This document shows, in pieces, positions 41,687 to 51,039 of a stretch of 56,734 nucleotides of DNA (within the stretch, counting starts at the first letter, position 1; every line of letters starts with the position of its first letter). Made by a program: the position numbers and the translations under genes. Below the pieces are notes generated by a model that saw only the letters and a program-made list of their open reading frames with translations, was not told the origin of the DNA and did not search any database. Source of the DNA: an uncultured Bacteroidia bacterium (lineage in GTDB: Bacteria > Bacteroidota > Bacteroidia > Bacteroidales > Prolixibacteraceae); NCBI GenBank assembly GCA_903927965.1, contig CAIYPA010000360.1, positions 1 to 56,734 on the forward strand, given 5' to 3'.

Positions 41687-41965
41687 TTACAGGGTTGAGC
41701 TAATTCCTATTAATCCCCGCTTTGCAAGCTTTTCAATAAATTCAAAAATTTCTGTCTCCACACTTTCAGAAACATTGCGGTATTCCTGTTTAATCTCTCC
41801 AACAATTTCACCGATACTTTTTGAGCCATCCAACCTTTTCCAGATGTCCACGCCAATTGGATTTGCGCCCACTGCCTCGGCATTATCCGGATTGTACAAT
41901 ACGGCCCAATCATCAAATTCCTCCCGCAATACAATCACCGGATTACGCGTATAAATTTCATTCAT
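41687..41965 (-). CDS. scmD: PqqD-family leader-binding protein, ScmD-like
   Basis: 92 residues from the ATG at 41965; the open frame runs further upstream but without PqqD similarity. RNPVIVLREEFDDWAVLYNP, NPIGVDIWKRLDGSKSIGEI and a C-terminal helix (EIFEFIEKLAKRGLI) give the winged-helix PqqD fold. PqqD proteins bind RiPP leader peptides and present them to radical SAM enzymes. First gene of the cassette. Confidence 0.88.
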   Translation of the reverse strand: MNEIYTRNPVIVLREEFDDWAVLYNPDNAEAVGANPIGVDIWKRLDGSKSIGEIVGEIKQEYRNVSESVETEIFEFIEKLAKRGLIGISSTL

Positions 41966-42775
41966 AATTTTGTCAGTTTTAAATCTTTTCAAGACAAAAA
42001 TAATTAAAAAATAATTCATGAAGAAGATGCTATGCAATTGCAGCTTGAAAGGTTTTGCAGTCACTTCTTTTTCGCACCACTGGAAACTCCTAGCCTGAAT
42101 AATCAAATTTTGGAATGCGCCACAAAGTTTTTAAATTGCATGATGATTTCTATCAAACTTGCAAGCAGCCAATCACTTAGAACCTGTCATTGCGCAGAGT
42201 GCGACATCAAGTCCAAATTTGAAAGATGAACATTTGCACTCCAAAGCAATCCCATACTAAGAAGCACTATCCCAAAAACAATGTTCTGGACGGTGCTTCA
42301 ATCATGAGATTGCTTCACCAAACAGGCTGAACCTGCTAACGACTTAGTATACTGACGTTTGGTTCGCAATGACCGTTCCAGGAGGAAGATCGTCCTAATA
42401 AAAATTGTACCCATCATTTTGTTTTACTCCATCCAGTTCCGCATGAAGAAAGATTTGCACTTTTCTGGACCTTCGATCGCGGACGGCTTTCGTGTTGTCA
42501 TTTTCCCCAGCGAAGTGACAGAAGAAGGATTTCGAAATACCTATAAGATATTGAAATTAAACAGACGTATTCTTATCATCGTTACAAACGACGAACCATC
42601 AACCCCTCGTTACAAACGAGGGGGATTGTTGGAAACCCAGATGAACCTTTAGCACAATCAATACTAAAGGAGTGGAATATTGGTAGAAAAACCCACCACC
42701 AACACTTAGGTGCAATCAGCAGGTTGTGTATAGGATGAATGATCAATGCGCTGCACAAACAAGGCAAAGAGACGA
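41966..42775. other. 810-bp non-coding gap upstream of the RiPP cassette
   Basis: No convincing gene. It holds fragments of interspersed repeats (GAGATTGCTTC and TTCGCAATGACC at about 42307-42374; ATCGCGGACGG at 42476-42486, like part of the ~170-bp element) and a CTCGTTACAAACGAG inverted repeat (42606-42620). The open frame at 42359-42652 has no recognisable domain. Confidence 0.55.
41995..42002 (-). promoter_or_regulatory. Candidate minus-7 element for the RiPP cassette
   Basis: TATTTTTG on the minus strand, 29 bp before the scmD ATG. Confidence 0.38.
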
Positions 42776-43576
42776 TTAATGAACCAGGACACGATCTTCA
42801 ATAGCCCCATTCCTCAATAATGTGTTTCTGTTAATCGTTAATTTTTGTCCGTGCTTTCTTTTGTATAAAATTGTCAGAACAATTGCAAGTGCTATTGTCA
42901 ATCCCCTGAATATGTTAGAGTTGATGTTACCCAATGCGTTGTCGCTAACATTGAATAAATTCCATGATAAGTTCATGAATGTATGCAGAAAAATAGGGAC
43001 CCATAAATTATAGTCCCATTCAACGAAAAGCCATGCAAAAAATATTGCGCCCATGAATGTTGTCAAAAAAATACCTGTCATCGTTGAAAAGTCCTGACTT
43101 TGATATAGGTGCGCCGATGCAAATACCAACGCTCCAACAATGATTGACGGTATAAATCCAAGTTTTGTGGTCCTGAAAATTTGGCCAAATAAGAATCCCC
43201 TGAAATAAAGTTCCTCAAAAAGCCCGGCGAAAATAGTACCTGCAATCAGGTTCGGGATTGTTATATTAGAATTGAAAGGATAAAAAATAAATCCACCTAT
43301 AAACATTGGAACAACGAATATTAAAGCAAGAATAAGTCCAGACAAAATGCTTTTGGATAGTCCAAGATGATCAAATATTTTAGAACTGTTATGAATAAAG
43401 TATGTTCCCAAAAATATCGGAACGCCCATGATGACATAGGTAATAAAATAACTTAAAAGCCTGTAATTGAATAGTCTGTCGATAACTTGCATTATTTCCT
43501 TAAAATATTCCATTGCCATATAATACACCAAAAAGCAAATTAACGTAATGATTGTATTTCGTATAGTCTTATTCAT
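42776..43576 (-). CDS. CPBP-family intramembrane metalloprotease
   Basis: 266 residues with about eight membrane helices. GLFEELYFRGFLFG (motif EExxxR: E121, E122, R126), VFASAHLY (FxxxH: F152, H156) and HTFMN (HxxxN: H198, N202) are the conserved Abi/CAAX protease-like motifs. Homologues cleave membrane substrates, or serve bacteriocin immunity or peptide maturation. It lies 810 bp upstream of the RiPP cassette on the same strand, so a role there is possible but not shown. Confidence 0.85.
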   Translation of the reverse strand: MNKTIRNTIITLICFLVYYMAMEYFKEIMQVIDRLFNYRLLSYFITYVIMGVPIFLGTYFIHNSSKIFDHLGLSKSILSGLILALIFVVPMFIGGFIFYPFNSNITIPNLIAGTIFAGLFEELYFRGFLFGQIFRTTKLGFIPSIIVGALVFASAHLYQSQDFSTMTGIFLTTFMGAIFFAWLFVEWDYNLWVPIFLHTFMNLSWNLFNVSDNALGNINSNIFRGLTIALAIVLTILYKRKHGQKLTINRNTLLRNGAIEDRVLVH

Positions 43577-43778
43577 TGTTCAATATTTTATTGTATTATT
43601 TGTTTCCTGTTATATAACATGTACCCTTCTCTGCCTCAACCGAAAAAGGGTAACTTCAGCTCCCCTATTCCCTTATATTGATATGATTTTCAACCCTAAA
43701 TAACTCAATGTACATTTTCAAGGCCATCTTCTCAAATACCGATGCCTTCCTGAGAAATCTGCAAATCTTCAAATTCTT

Positions 43779-43826
43779 AATTCCTTAATTCCTTAATTCT
43801 TTAATTATTTAATTATTAATTCAATA
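43779..43826. repeat. AT-rich CTTAATTC tandem tract
   Basis: Degenerate copies of CTTAATTC/TTAATTATT immediately downstream of and slightly overlapping the end of purF. Simple-sequence slippage is the likely origin. Confidence 0.5.
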
Positions 43827-45722
43827 AGCCCTCCCCTTTATCCCTTCGATGTAATTGATAAAAGAGGTATTCACAACCTTATTCCCTCCCGGGGTTGGAT
43901 AATCTCCGGTAAAATACCAATCGCCCAGATCGTTGGGACAGGCTTTGTGAAGATTTTCCACAGTCTGGAAAACAATTTCGACTTCGGCTTTGCAGTCATC
44001 GGGTTTCAGTAAAGTTGCTATTTTAGCTGAAATCTGCTCATCGGTAAACGGGCGGTAAATCTCTTTCACATAATTGACGATCTCCTCTTTGGGCAAACGC
44101 TGCTGTTCTTTGCATTTGCGATATACCTCATCGATTACCTTTGTTTTACCACTTTCCCGAAGCAAGACAATGGCAGCTTCAAAAGCCACAAATTTCCCGA
44201 GAATCGCCATGTCAATCCCATAACAATCGGGATAACGGATCTGCGGCGCCGAAGAAACGATAATGATCTTTTTAGGCTTCAGCCGGTCAAGTATTTTTAA
44301 TATACTCTGCTTCAATGTAGTACCACGAACTATTGAATCATCGATCACAACAAGGGTATCTTTCCCATTTTCAACGATCCCGTAAGTCACATCATAAACA
44401 TGGCCCACTAGGTCGTCGCGGCTGGAATCATCGGCAATAAAAGTGCGCATTTTAACATCCTTTACGGCGATCTTCTCCATTCGTGGCTGGACGGAGATGA
44501 TCTCTTCAATGTCGTTATCTGTAATGGTTGAACCCAATGCCTTGATTTTCTCTTTTTTCCAGGCAATCAGGTGGCCCCTGATCCCTTCCATCATACCCAG
44601 AAAGGCTGTTTCGGCAGTGTTCGGAATATAGGAAAAAACCGTATTTTTTAAATCGTTGTCAATTTTTTCGAGGAGGATAGGGGCAAGCAGCACCCCAAGT
44701 TTCTTGCGTTCGAGGTAAATGTCGCGGTCGGACCCACGTGAAAAATAGATGCGTTCAAACGAACATGACTTCCGGGTTTGGGGGATCCTCACCATTTCCT
44801 GTTTTACAGTGCCATCAACCTTGACGATCAGCGCATTGCCGGGATCCACTTCCTTGACCTGGTTCCAGTTAACATTCATAACTGTTTGTATAACAGGCCT
44901 TTCAGATGCAACTACGACAATTTCATCATCGGCATAATAAAAAGCTGGGCGTATTCCCCAAGGGTCTCGCACAACAAAAGCATCGCCATGGCCGATGATC
45001 CCACCAATCGTATAGCCGCCATCCCAATCTCGGCTGGCCCGCTCAAGTATTTTCCGGACATCCAGTTTTTGCTCGATCAGACCCGAAATCTCTTTGTTCT
45101 TGTATCCTTCATTTTTGTATTGCCTGAACAGAATTTCATTCTCCTCGTCAATAAAATGGCCAACTTTTTCAAGAATAGTAACAGTATCCGTATAACCTTT
45201 TGGATGCTGACCCAAACCTACAAGGAGGTTAAATAACTCGTCAACATTGGTAAGGTTAAAATTTCCCGCAAGGACCAGGCTCCGTGAGCGCCAGTTGTTT
45301 TGCCGCATCACAGGATGGGTATATTCAACGCTGTTGCGGCCAAAGGTGCCGTATCTTAAATGGCCAAGATAGACTTCACCAGCAAAAGGGAGGTGTTCCT
45401 TGGCCCAAACCGGATCGTGGTAACTTTTTGGAAATTCAGTTGCTGCGTGGTTAAACTCCTTGTAAATCTTACCGAAAACATCCTTTATCGGATTTGGATC
45501 AACAGAACGGTGGCGGAAAATATACTCCTGTCCGGGCTTTGAATTGATTTTGACCCCAACTGCCCCGGCACCATCCTGACCACGGTTGTGCTGCTTTTCC
45601 ATCAAAAGGTAGAGCTTATTCACACCATATTGCCAGGTTCCATATTTTAAGCGATAGTATTCAAGCGGTTTTAAAAGTCTGATCAGGGCAATTCCACATT
45701 CATGTTTAATTTGTTCGCTCAT
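43821..45722 (-). CDS. purF: Amidophosphoribosyltransferase (long form)
   Basis: 633 residues, longer than the ~500 of Bacillus or E. coli PurF. The N-terminal nucleophile is Cys9 (HECGIALI after a short propeptide), then NRGQDGAGAVGV of the glutaminase half. The PRPP loop VVIDDSIVRGTTLKQSIL is conserved. It makes 5-phosphoribosylamine, the first purine step. A second, similarly long type occurs in Bacteroidota beside the ordinary PurF, so this may be the paralogue. Confidence 0.88.
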   Translation of the reverse strand: MSEQIKHECGIALIRLLKPLEYYRLKYGTWQYGVNKLYLLMEKQHNRGQDGAGAVGVKINSKPGQEYIFRHRSVDPNPIKDVFGKIYKEFNHAATEFPKSYHDPVWAKEHLPFAGEVYLGHLRYGTFGRNSVEYTHPVMRQNNWRSRSLVLAGNFNLTNVDELFNLLVGLGQHPKGYTDTVTILEKVGHFIDEENEILFRQYKNEGYKNKEISGLIEQKLDVRKILERASRDWDGGYTIGGIIGHGDAFVVRDPWGIRPAFYYADDEIVVVASERPVIQTVMNVNWNQVKEVDPGNALIVKVDGTVKQEMVRIPQTRKSCSFERIYFSRGSDRDIYLERKKLGVLLAPILLEKIDNDLKNTVFSYIPNTAETAFLGMMEGIRGHLIAWKKEKIKALGSTITDNDIEEIISVQPRMEKIAVKDVKMRTFIADDSSRDDLVGHVYDVTYGIVENGKDTLVVIDDSIVRGTTLKQSILKILDRLKPKKIIIVSSAPQIRYPDCYGIDMAILGKFVAFEAAIVLLRESGKTKVIDEVYRKCKEQQRLPKEEIVNYVKEIYRPFTDEQISAKIATLLKPDDCKAEVEIVFQTVENLHKACPNDLGDWYFTGDYPTPGGNKVVNTSFINYIEGIKGRAY

Positions 45723-45738
45723 CCTTAAATTGTCCTGA

Positions 45739-46212
45739 TTAATTGATTATTGTATTGTTAACAAGTTCCGGGAAAGCTATTTCGTCGGCAACTATAAAAG
45801 CATTCGGAAATTGATAAGTCAGTGATTTTCCCAATTTTAAAGCTTCGCTTTTTGTCCTGAAATCCCCTACCCTTACTATAAAATCGGGCGATTTGAACAA
45901 TAAGTAAGCTTTGACCCCAGGATTTGAAGCAAGAAAATCGGTTTTGATTTTTGTAGCCTGGGCATGGGCTTTTTCACCGGAACCAAAATAGATCTGGAGC
46001 CTGTAACCACTGAGTGTTCCATTTTTCCTCCCTTGTTCTACCTGCTGCTTCAGCAGTTCGCTGATTTTCGGATCACATTGAACCGGTAACTTTTCCCAAA
46101 TCATTAAAGAATCCCCATTGGTTGTTTCAACAGTCAGTACTGATCTTACGTGTGTTGCAGAAAATGACGAAAGAATTGCCAGTACAAAAAGCAGGATGGT
46201 AGCAGATTTCAT
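45739..46212 (-). CDS. Secreted SPOR-domain protein
   Basis: 157 residues. Signal peptide at 1-21 (MKSATILLFVLAILSSFSAT). Residues ~72-147 form one SPOR domain (LSGYRLQIYFGSGEKAHAQA; PDFIVRVGDFRTKSEALKLG). SPOR domains bind denuded peptidoglycan at the septum. It precedes purF by 16 bp and may share its transcript. Confidence 0.82.
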   Translation of the reverse strand: MKSATILLFVLAILSSFSATHVRSVLTVETTNGDSLMIWEKLPVQCDPKISELLKQQVEQGRKNGTLSGYRLQIYFGSGEKAHAQATKIKTDFLASNPGVKAYLLFKSPDFIVRVGDFRTKSEALKLGKSLTYQFPNAFIVADEIAFPELVNNTIIN

Positions 46213-46235
46213 ATTCCTGTATTATTTTTGATCTG

Positions 46236-46270
46236 CAAATATAAGGATTTTCGATAGGTGTGAAAACAAA
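46236..46270 (-). promoter_or_regulatory. Candidate promoter for SPOR gene and purF
   Basis: On the minus strand TTTG (46270-46267), 23 bp, TATATTTG (46243-46236), 24 bp before the SPOR-protein ATG. The spacing is slightly long. Confidence 0.5.
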
Positions 46271-46289
46271 GGTTTCTATGAAGGGTTAA

Positions 46290-46323
46290 TTGATTATTAA
46301 CATTCCATTTTTTATTATCTTAG
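46290..46323 (+). promoter_or_regulatory. Candidate promoter for the Gfo/Idh gene
   Basis: TTG (46290-46292) and TATCTTAG (46316-46323), one mismatch to TAnnTTTG, 24 bp before the ATG. Divergent from the purF-side promoter. Confidence 0.35.
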
Positions 46324-46347
46324 CACCCACAAACGAAACTATTGATT

Positions 46348-47685
46348 ATGGAAAACCAGGAAAAGTCAAGTCGCCGCAAATTTATTGCCGTTGCCACTTT
46401 GGGTGCCGCCGGTGTAGTCGCTGCCTGTTCGGGTACAGATTCCCAAACCAATGAAACAAAACTCCCGCCATTGCCTTTTAAAGCTCCGGATGGCAAAGTA
46501 CTCAAGGCCGGACTGATAGGCTGTGGGGGCCGTGGGACAGGTGCTGCCATGAATTTTATTGATGCCGGGCCAAATCTCCAGATCGTTGCTTTGGGGGATG
46601 TTTTTCAGGATAAACTGAGCACTTGTCGCGAAGTTTTAAAAGCGAAACGTGGAATAGAAGTGGCTGATGAGAAATGCTTTATTGGTTTTGATGCCTACCA
46701 GAAAGTGATTGATTCTGGCGTTGACCTAGTATTGCTTTGTACCCCACCACATTTCCGACCAGCACATGTTGAAGCCGCAGTTAATGCCAGCAAACATATT
46801 TTCATGGAGAAACCCATTGCTACCGACCCTGTTGGGGCACGTTCGGTCAGGATTTCTGCAAAAAAAGCCGAACAAATGGGATTGTGCATGGTTAGCGGGA
46901 CCATCCGCCGCGTGCAGAAAGATTACATGGAAACCCATCGGCGGGTGCTCAATGGCGAAATTGGCGAAATCGTCAGTGCGCATATTATTCGCAACGGGGG
47001 TTCCCTATGGTACCGCCAACGGAAACCTGAATGGACCGATATGGAATATATGCTCCGCAACTGGGTCAATTTCTGCTGGCTTTCTGGGGACCATATTGTC
47101 GAGCAGTTTATCCATGAAGTGGATGTGATGAACTGGTACGTTGGCAAAAATCCAATCAAAGCCAGTGGATGGGGTGGACGTCAACGCAGGGTTACAGGTG
47201 ACCAGTACGACTTTTTTAGCATTGAATATCAGTACGATAATGGGATGCGCACCCACTGTGCCGCCAGGCAGATCAACGGTTGCAGCAACCTGAAAAAAGA
47301 GATCATCATCGGAACCAAAGGAATTGCCCATGCCGATGGCACACTGTTCGACCTCAAAGGGAACGTGACCTGGAAATATCCATTCCCCAAAGAAGGCGAT
47401 ACCGATGAAACATGGAAAATCAACGACCCTTATATTCAGGAACATGTGAACCTGGTTTCCGCGATACGTTCAGGGAAAGTAATCAACGATGCTGAAGCAC
47501 AAATTAATTCAACATTGATTACAATGATGGGGCGCATTTCAGCCTATACCGGGAAAGATGTGACCTGGGATGAAATGCTCAATTCCGATCTGCACCTCGG
47601 CCCCAAAACCTATGCATTCGGCCCAGTGGTTCCCGCTATTCCTGAAGTAATCCCGGTAATTGGAACCGAAACAAAACCAGCATAA
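46348..47685 (+). CDS. Exported Gfo/Idh/MocA-family dehydrogenase
   Basis: 445 residues from the ATG at 46348 (a TTG two codons earlier is rejected). SSRRKFIAVATLGAAGVVAA then CSG is a Tat-like signal ending in a possible lipobox. LKAGLIGCGGRGTGAAMNF is the NAD(P) loop; MEKPIATDP is the EKP motif; the C-terminal half is the substrate domain. Such enzymes oxidise sugars or inositols, often to 3-keto forms, in the periplasm. Followed after 36 bp by an exported isomerase-like gene, so both probably act on one sugar. Confidence 0.88.
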   Translation: MENQEKSSRRKFIAVATLGAAGVVAACSGTDSQTNETKLPPLPFKAPDGKVLKAGLIGCGGRGTGAAMNFIDAGPNLQIVALGDVFQDKLSTCREVLKAKRGIEVADEKCFIGFDAYQKVIDSGVDLVLLCTPPHFRPAHVEAAVNASKHIFMEKPIATDPVGARSVRISAKKAEQMGLCMVSGTIRRVQKDYMETHRRVLNGEIGEIVSAHIIRNGGSLWYRQRKPEWTDMEYMLRNWVNFCWLSGDHIVEQFIHEVDVMNWYVGKNPIKASGWGGRQRRVTGDQYDFFSIEYQYDNGMRTHCAARQINGCSNLKKEIIIGTKGIAHADGTLFDLKGNVTWKYPFPKEGDTDETWKINDPYIQEHVNLVSAIRSGKVINDAEAQINSTLITMMGRISAYTGKDVTWDEMLNSDLHLGPKTYAFGPVVPAIPEVIPVIGTETKPA

Positions 47686-47721
47686 ATATAAGTACATATA
47701 ATTCAATAATATACAATTATT

Positions 47722-48618
47722 ATGAACAGACGTCAATTTGCAAAAAATACGGTAATGGCCACAGCACTGACTGCCACCTTACCTATCTCCGGTTTTTCTG
47801 AGGGACTTCCCAAGGCAAAACGGACCATCAAAAAAGGGATCATGTGGGGCTGTATCGGTTACGGTACAACCATCCTTGAGAAATTTCAGAATGCAAAGGC
47901 TGCAGGTTTCGATGGGGTTGAGCCGATGAGCCACCTCAACCGCGACGAGGTTCTGGCTGCAGCGAAAGCGACCGGGCTTAAAATTCCAAGTGTTTGCGGT
48001 ACACACCACTGGAAATATCTTCTGAATGATCCTGATCCTGCAATCCGTCAACAAGGGGTTGATGCCCTCAAGGTATCCATCGAGGATGCAAGGATTTATG
48101 GTGCCGACACTGTTTTATTGGTACCAGGGCGGGTTAGCGAAACCAACACATATGACGATTGCTGGAAGCTTTCAATGGAAGGGATCAAGCAGGCTTTGCC
48201 TCTTGCAGAACAAAGCAAAATCAAAATTGCCGTCGAAAATGTCTGGAACAATTTCCTTCTCAGCCCACTCGAAGCAGCTTATTACATCGACCAGTTTAAT
48301 AGTCCTTTTGTAAAATCGTACTTCGATTGTGGCAACATCCTTGTATATGGTTGGCCCGAACAATGGATCAAAATCTTGGGCAACCGTTTGGCAAAAGTGC
48401 ACATCAAGGAATTCGATACAAAAATTGCAGGCACCAAAGGCAAAGGCGCCGGATTTGGGGTCAAACTTCAGGAAGGAAGCGTAAACTGGAAAGCTGTGAT
48501 GAAATCAATGGACGACATCGGGTATGGTGACTGGACTACGATTGAACAACCTGGAGGCGATACACCCGAAGGTTTAAAAGACCTTTGCCTAAGGTTGAAT
48601 AATATAATTAACTTGTAA
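47722..48618 (+). CDS. Exported sugar phosphate isomerase/epimerase-like TIM barrel
   Basis: 298 residues. MNRRQFAKNTVMATALTATL is a Tat-like export signal. The body is the AP endonuclease 2-type TIM barrel: IAVENVWNNFLL, SYFDCGNILVYG, VHIKEFDTKI and TIEQPGGD carry metal ligands. Partner of the upstream dehydrogenase; substrate unknown. A strong terminator follows. Confidence 0.84.
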   Translation: MNRRQFAKNTVMATALTATLPISGFSEGLPKAKRTIKKGIMWGCIGYGTTILEKFQNAKAAGFDGVEPMSHLNRDEVLAAAKATGLKIPSVCGTHHWKYLLNDPDPAIRQQGVDALKVSIEDARIYGADTVLLVPGRVSETNTYDDCWKLSMEGIKQALPLAEQSKIKIAVENVWNNFLLSPLEAAYYIDQFNSPFVKSYFDCGNILVYGWPEQWIKILGNRLAKVHIKEFDTKIAGTKGKGAGFGVKLQEGSVNWKAVMKSMDDIGYGDWTTIEQPGGDTPEGLKDLCLRLNNIINL

Positions 48619-48662
48619 TTTGCTGTATATAAGTTAATTAATTCGTTTGGAAATAAAACGTT

Positions 48663-48698
48663 GTGGGCAGGACTTCAACAACCCTGCCCACTTTTTTG
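48663..48698 (+). terminator. Intrinsic terminator after the isomerase gene
   Basis: GTGGGCAGG (48663-48671) pairs perfectly with CCTGCCCAC (48683-48691) and is followed by six T. Confidence 0.9.
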
Positions 48699-48767
48699 TT
48701 ATAAACAGAAAGTTGCCTAACATTGGCCTCTTTTTATCGGATTTTGTTGATAATAAATTATGGATTG

Positions 48768-50120
48768 ATGCAAGGGAAAAAACTATATATCGAGACTTAC
48801 GGATGCCAGATGAATGTGGCTGACAGTGAAGTCGTTGCAGCTGTTATGGGCGAACGTGGCTACACCATGACCGATCATTACACCGAGGCGGACACAATTT
48901 TGATCAATACCTGTTCGATCAGGGATAACGCGGAACAACGGATCTGGGGACGTCTCGACCTGTTCAAAAGCATCAAAAAGAAACGTCCCGGTTTGATGGT
49001 GGGTTTGATTGGTTGCATGGCCGAACGTCTTGGGGACGAGCTGGTCGGGAAAAAATCGGTCGATCTGATCGCCGGACCCGACGCCTATCGTGACCTCCCA
49101 TTTCTTTTGGATAAAGCCCGTCTGGGCGAAAAAGCAATCAACGTGGAACTTACCGTTAATGAAACATATGACTCTATCATCCCAAAAAGGATTGGGGCAC
49201 AGCATATTTCAGGATTCGTATCCATTACAAGGGGATGCAATAATTTTTGCACCTATTGCATAGTGCCATATACGCGTGGCCGTGAAAGGAGCCGCGACCC
49301 AAAAGACCTGGTGAATGAAGTAAACGACCTGATTAAATCGGGTTATAAAGAGGTGACCCTTCTTGGCCAAAATGTAAACTCTTACAAATGGCATCCCGAA
49401 GGGGAACGCAAACCAGTACGTTTTCCCGATTTGCTGGAAATGGTGGCTGCTATTTCGCCATCCTTACGGGTCAGGTTTACGACATCCCATCCTAAAGATT
49501 TGTCGGAAAAGCTATTGCGAACGATGGCCAAATACCCCAATATATGCCGCCACATTCATTTGCCGGTTCAATCGGGAAGCAACGAGATCCTGAAAAAGAT
49601 GAATCGAAAGTACAACCGCGAATGGTATCTCGACAGGATCAAGTCTATCCGGGAGATTATCCCAACATGCGGCATTACGAGCGATGTATTTTGTGGTTTT
49701 TGTACCGAAACGGAGGAAGATCACCTTCAGACTTTGTCGTTAATGGAACAAGCTCAATTCGATACCTCCTTTATGTTTAAATTCTCAATGCGCCCCGGGA
49801 CTTATGCTTTCGACCATTTTGAAGATGATGTCCTTGAGGAGACGAAATCGCGGCGGCTCGAAGAGATCATCGCATTGCAGAGCCGGTTATCTGTCGAAAG
49901 CAACAAGCGGGATATCGGAAAAACCTTTGAAGTTTTGGCAGAAGGGGTCTCCAAGAAAAAGAAAACCGAGTTCTTCGGAAGGAGTTCCCAGAATAAACTG
50001 GTTGTATTCCCAAATAAAGACCTTCAGTTTGGCGATTATGTGAAAGTGATCATCCGTGACTGCACCCAGACTACGCTGATTGGGGAAGTGATTGAGAATA
50101 TCGAATGTCCGCAGGAGTAA
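48768..50120 (+). CDS. miaB: tRNA-2-methylthio-N6-dimethylallyladenosine synthase
   Basis: 450 residues from the ATG at 48768; an in-frame TTG 15 codons earlier is outside the family. The UPF0004 domain has YIETYGCQMNVADSE, INTCSIRDNA and IGCMAERLG; the radical SAM core is ITRGCNNFCTYCIVPYTRG; a TRAM domain ends the protein (DIGKTFEVLAEGVSKK). It adds the 2-methylthio group to i6A37 in tRNAs reading U-starting codons. Confidence 0.95.
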   Translation: MQGKKLYIETYGCQMNVADSEVVAAVMGERGYTMTDHYTEADTILINTCSIRDNAEQRIWGRLDLFKSIKKKRPGLMVGLIGCMAERLGDELVGKKSVDLIAGPDAYRDLPFLLDKARLGEKAINVELTVNETYDSIIPKRIGAQHISGFVSITRGCNNFCTYCIVPYTRGRERSRDPKDLVNEVNDLIKSGYKEVTLLGQNVNSYKWHPEGERKPVRFPDLLEMVAAISPSLRVRFTTSHPKDLSEKLLRTMAKYPNICRHIHLPVQSGSNEILKKMNRKYNREWYLDRIKSIREIIPTCGITSDVFCGFCTETEEDHLQTLSLMEQAQFDTSFMFKFSMRPGTYAFDHFEDDVLEETKSRRLEEIIALQSRLSVESNKRDIGKTFEVLAEGVSKKKKTEFFGRSSQNKLVVFPNKDLQFGDYVKVIIRDCTQTTLIGEVIENIECPQE

Positions 50121-50238
50121 AAACACCAGCCTATGGCTAGGGGCAGGGGGCAAGGAGCAGGGAAAAAGGAAAACGGAAAGATTTGTCGATTTGATAATTT
50201 GAAAACGAGTCATAAACATAGATTTATGTTCTTGGTTT
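50121..50238. repeat. Intergenic low-complexity GGAAAACGGAAA tract
   Basis: GGCTAGGGGCAGGGGGCAAG then GAGCAGGGAAAAAGGAAAAC belong to the same family as the tracts near 3695-3780 and 4160-4225. Confidence 0.5.
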
Positions 50239-51039
50239 TCAGTTAATTATTGCCATTCCTACAATTTCGTGGATCAGTTCCTGCCATTTCACTGCAACCT
50301 GCCAGAAAGGCAACCATTCGTTCCATCCGTGCATTTCGTTTCTTGACGGAACATCAACACCATAAGGGACAAGGTTTAATCCAGAGCTTTTAAATCCTTT
50401 CATTGCGCGACGAAGGTGCCAGCCTGAAGTGATCAGCAAAATTTTTGGATGGTTATAATTTGAAATTATCTCGTTGATCCGCAGAATGTTTTCCCTGGTG
50501 GTCCTGGCTTTCTGCTCTAGAATTATATCTTCACGTTTGACTCCCATTTGGTCCATATAGCTCAGAAAATAAGGTGCATAAGATTTACCTTTATAAATGT
50601 TGATGGCCTGATCCCCTGAGACCAACATTTTTTTTATCCTTCCGTTGCGATAAAGCCTTATTGCTTCAGTCATTCTGTCTCCTGAATCGCTATAGTCAAT
50701 TTGGCCCCATTCGTTGCTATATGATGTTGAGCCGCCCAGAACAATGGCGAGGTCATAAACCACAGTTGTATCCAGTGGGGTACGATAAGGCGCTGACCAT
50801 GCCCTACATGCTTCAATATAGAGGGGAATATTGGTAAATATCAGACTGGATGCAAGGGCTACACAAATTAACCATGTCCTAATCTTCTTTTTTTTGAAGA
50901 AAATGGCAAGAAGCAACAAACCCAAAATCCAGTTTATTGGTGAGGTGAACCCGTCAAGCAATTTGGATAAGATATAGAGCATGAAGATGAAATTAAGAGA
51001 ATTCAATATAATGGCAAAAATCGGAATTATTTTTAACAT
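50239..51039 (-). CDS. YdcF/SanA-type DUF218 membrane protein
   Basis: 266 residues. Three N-terminal hydrophobic helices (~4-25, 34-50, 58-78), then the DUF218 domain: LAIVLGGSTSYSNEWGQ, RIKKMLVSGDQAINI, RTTRENILRINEII and ILLITSGWHLRRAMKGF. Family members (ElyC, SanA, YdcF) are tied to envelope integrity and lipid carrier metabolism. Function here is inferred only from the family. Confidence 0.85.
   Translation of the reverse strand: MLKIIPIFAIILNSLNFIFMLYILSKLLDGFTSPINWILGLLLLAIFFKKKKIRTWLICVALASSLIFTNIPLYIEACRAWSAPYRTPLDTTVVYDLAIVLGGSTSYSNEWGQIDYSDSGDRMTEAIRLYRNGRIKKMLVSGDQAINIYKGKSYAPYFLSYMDQMGVKREDIILEQKARTTRENILRINEIISNYNHPKILLITSGWHLRRAMKGFKSSGLNLVPYGVDVPSRNEMHGWNEWLPFWQVAVKWQELIHEIVGMAIIN

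Noticed and set aside
42359-42652. 97-codon open frame upstream of the RiPP cassette
   Set aside because: No domain, includes repeat fragments and an inverted repeat; reads as chance coding.
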